From assembly GCA_024734555.1 (NCBI GenBank), contig JANPWX010000028.1:1009559-1073558 (forward strand): a stretch of DNA of 64,000 nt, written 5' to 3'. The notes under the pieces were generated by a model. That model saw only the letters and a program-made list of their open reading frames with translations, was not told the DNA's origin and made no database searches. This document shows positions 62,926 through 64,000 of the stretch, piece by piece; the stretch's first letter is position 1; every line of letters begins with the position of its first letter. The position numbers and the translations under genes are program-made. Source of the stretch: Trochalopteron elliotii. Taxonomy: Eukaryota > Chordata > Aves > Passeriformes > Leiothrichidae.

Positions 62926-64000
62926 TTTGTTATTTAGTGCCTTGTATCCTTCTTCTTCCCTTTCCTGTTGGTTCATTTGGTGGTTAAATCCTATCTCATT
63001 GCTGGAAATGTTATGGATATATGCTTTACAGACTTTTTGGATGCAGTAAGTAGTATAAGGAAAAGTGAGTCAGTGAGTGAAGAAAAATCATAGCAGGATA
63101 GACAGAACCTAATCACATCAAGTTTATTTGCAGAGAGAGACTTATTAGTGTTTGTGATGCAAGACTTTAGAGAAATTCTTAGCAAAGATCAGCAGAGGAG
63201 CCTTGAAGAAATAAAACCTCATTCATCCTTTAAAGGAAACAAAAAGGAACAAAATCCTCAAACATGGTACTGAGAGGGAAGGCTATTGTTTTGGGGTTTG
63301 AGATAAGATAGAGAAAGTGGGGGAATACTTTAGTATTTTTAATATGCCTCTTGTACCAAAACTGAATCTGGAGCTCAAATTGGATGTATTCATATTCTAA
63401 TAATGCTCAATTATTTCCCAGACTAACTGCAGCCATTCAAAACTCAAGAAGTGAAGAACATGCTGTTCCTAGTCTTTTCTTCTCCACACTATTTTAGAAA
63501 GGGATTTTTCAAATGGAAAAGGCCTGGATAATCTCAGTTACTTTCCTTCATCTTTTATAGCTCCAGCAAATGGTGGGCAGCATTCCCAACAGAAGTTAGC
63601 TGGTGCACTGTATTGTAAATGGAGTGAATGTTGATTTATTTGAATAATTTGTATGAGTGTAATATTTTAACATGGTTTATATTGTTGTTACGGAAGTACA
63701 GTAGTTTTCCAGGCTGTCAGAAGCAGCAGTTTCTTCTTTTTTTTTCCCTTTTTTTTTTCCCCGTTTGGAAACTCTAGCAAAGTAAAATATCAAAAGTTTG
63801 GCTTCAGTTCACATCAGAATACAGTAATTTATCTGTCTCTTTTATCCCAGCTCTGTGTCTTTCCCACTAGAAGTCAAGAAGTATTTCTACCTATATATCA
63901 GCTCTCAGGAAAACTTTCAGTCACTGATGGTCTGGCTAATTGGATTTGAGTACCTCAGTGCTTCATCTCTCTTTGGTCCTTTACCTCTACCAGAGAGCAA

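Overview
The window is a stretch of vertebrate, almost certainly avian, nuclear DNA lying inside one intron-rich gene on the + strand. Five exons with intact splice signals and continuous reading frame encode the N-terminal catalytic part of the cytosolic NADP-dependent malic enzyme (ME1). Bird origin is inferred from CR1 LINE fragments as the main recognisable interspersed repeat, the absence of any SINE or other abundant repeat I could recognise, and a protein that reads like bird ME1. The DNA is AT-rich by eye, and everything outside the five exons is intronic.

Layout: 1-9768 is the end of intron 1. Exons (numbered after the mammalian gene) are exon 2 at 9769-9902, exon 3 at 17092-17241, exon 4 at 36045-36120, exon 5 at 37292-37453 and exon 6 at 57357-57460. 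Introns 2 to 5 are about 7.2, 18.8, 1.2 and 19.9 kb, and 57461-64000 is the start of intron 6. The exons total 626 nt, about 209 of roughly 557-572 codons. The first exon (N-terminus) and the exons for the metal-binding residues, the Rossmann domain and the C-terminus lie outside the window.

Repeats: I can support CR1 pieces at 12.2, 18.7-19.2 (two abutting copies with their 3' ends facing outward), 36.4, 42.1-42.4 and 49.2 kb, plus a weaker reverse-transcriptase relic at 41.4 kb. A stretch at 45.73-46.08 kb looks like a solo retroviral LTR. There are also short tandem duplications, simple repeats and several short perfect hairpins.

I found no second convincing gene, RNA gene, CRISPR array or unusual system. 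The many small open frames in the introns are what chance gives in this much AT-rich DNA; the few that looked least random are listed as low-interest findings.
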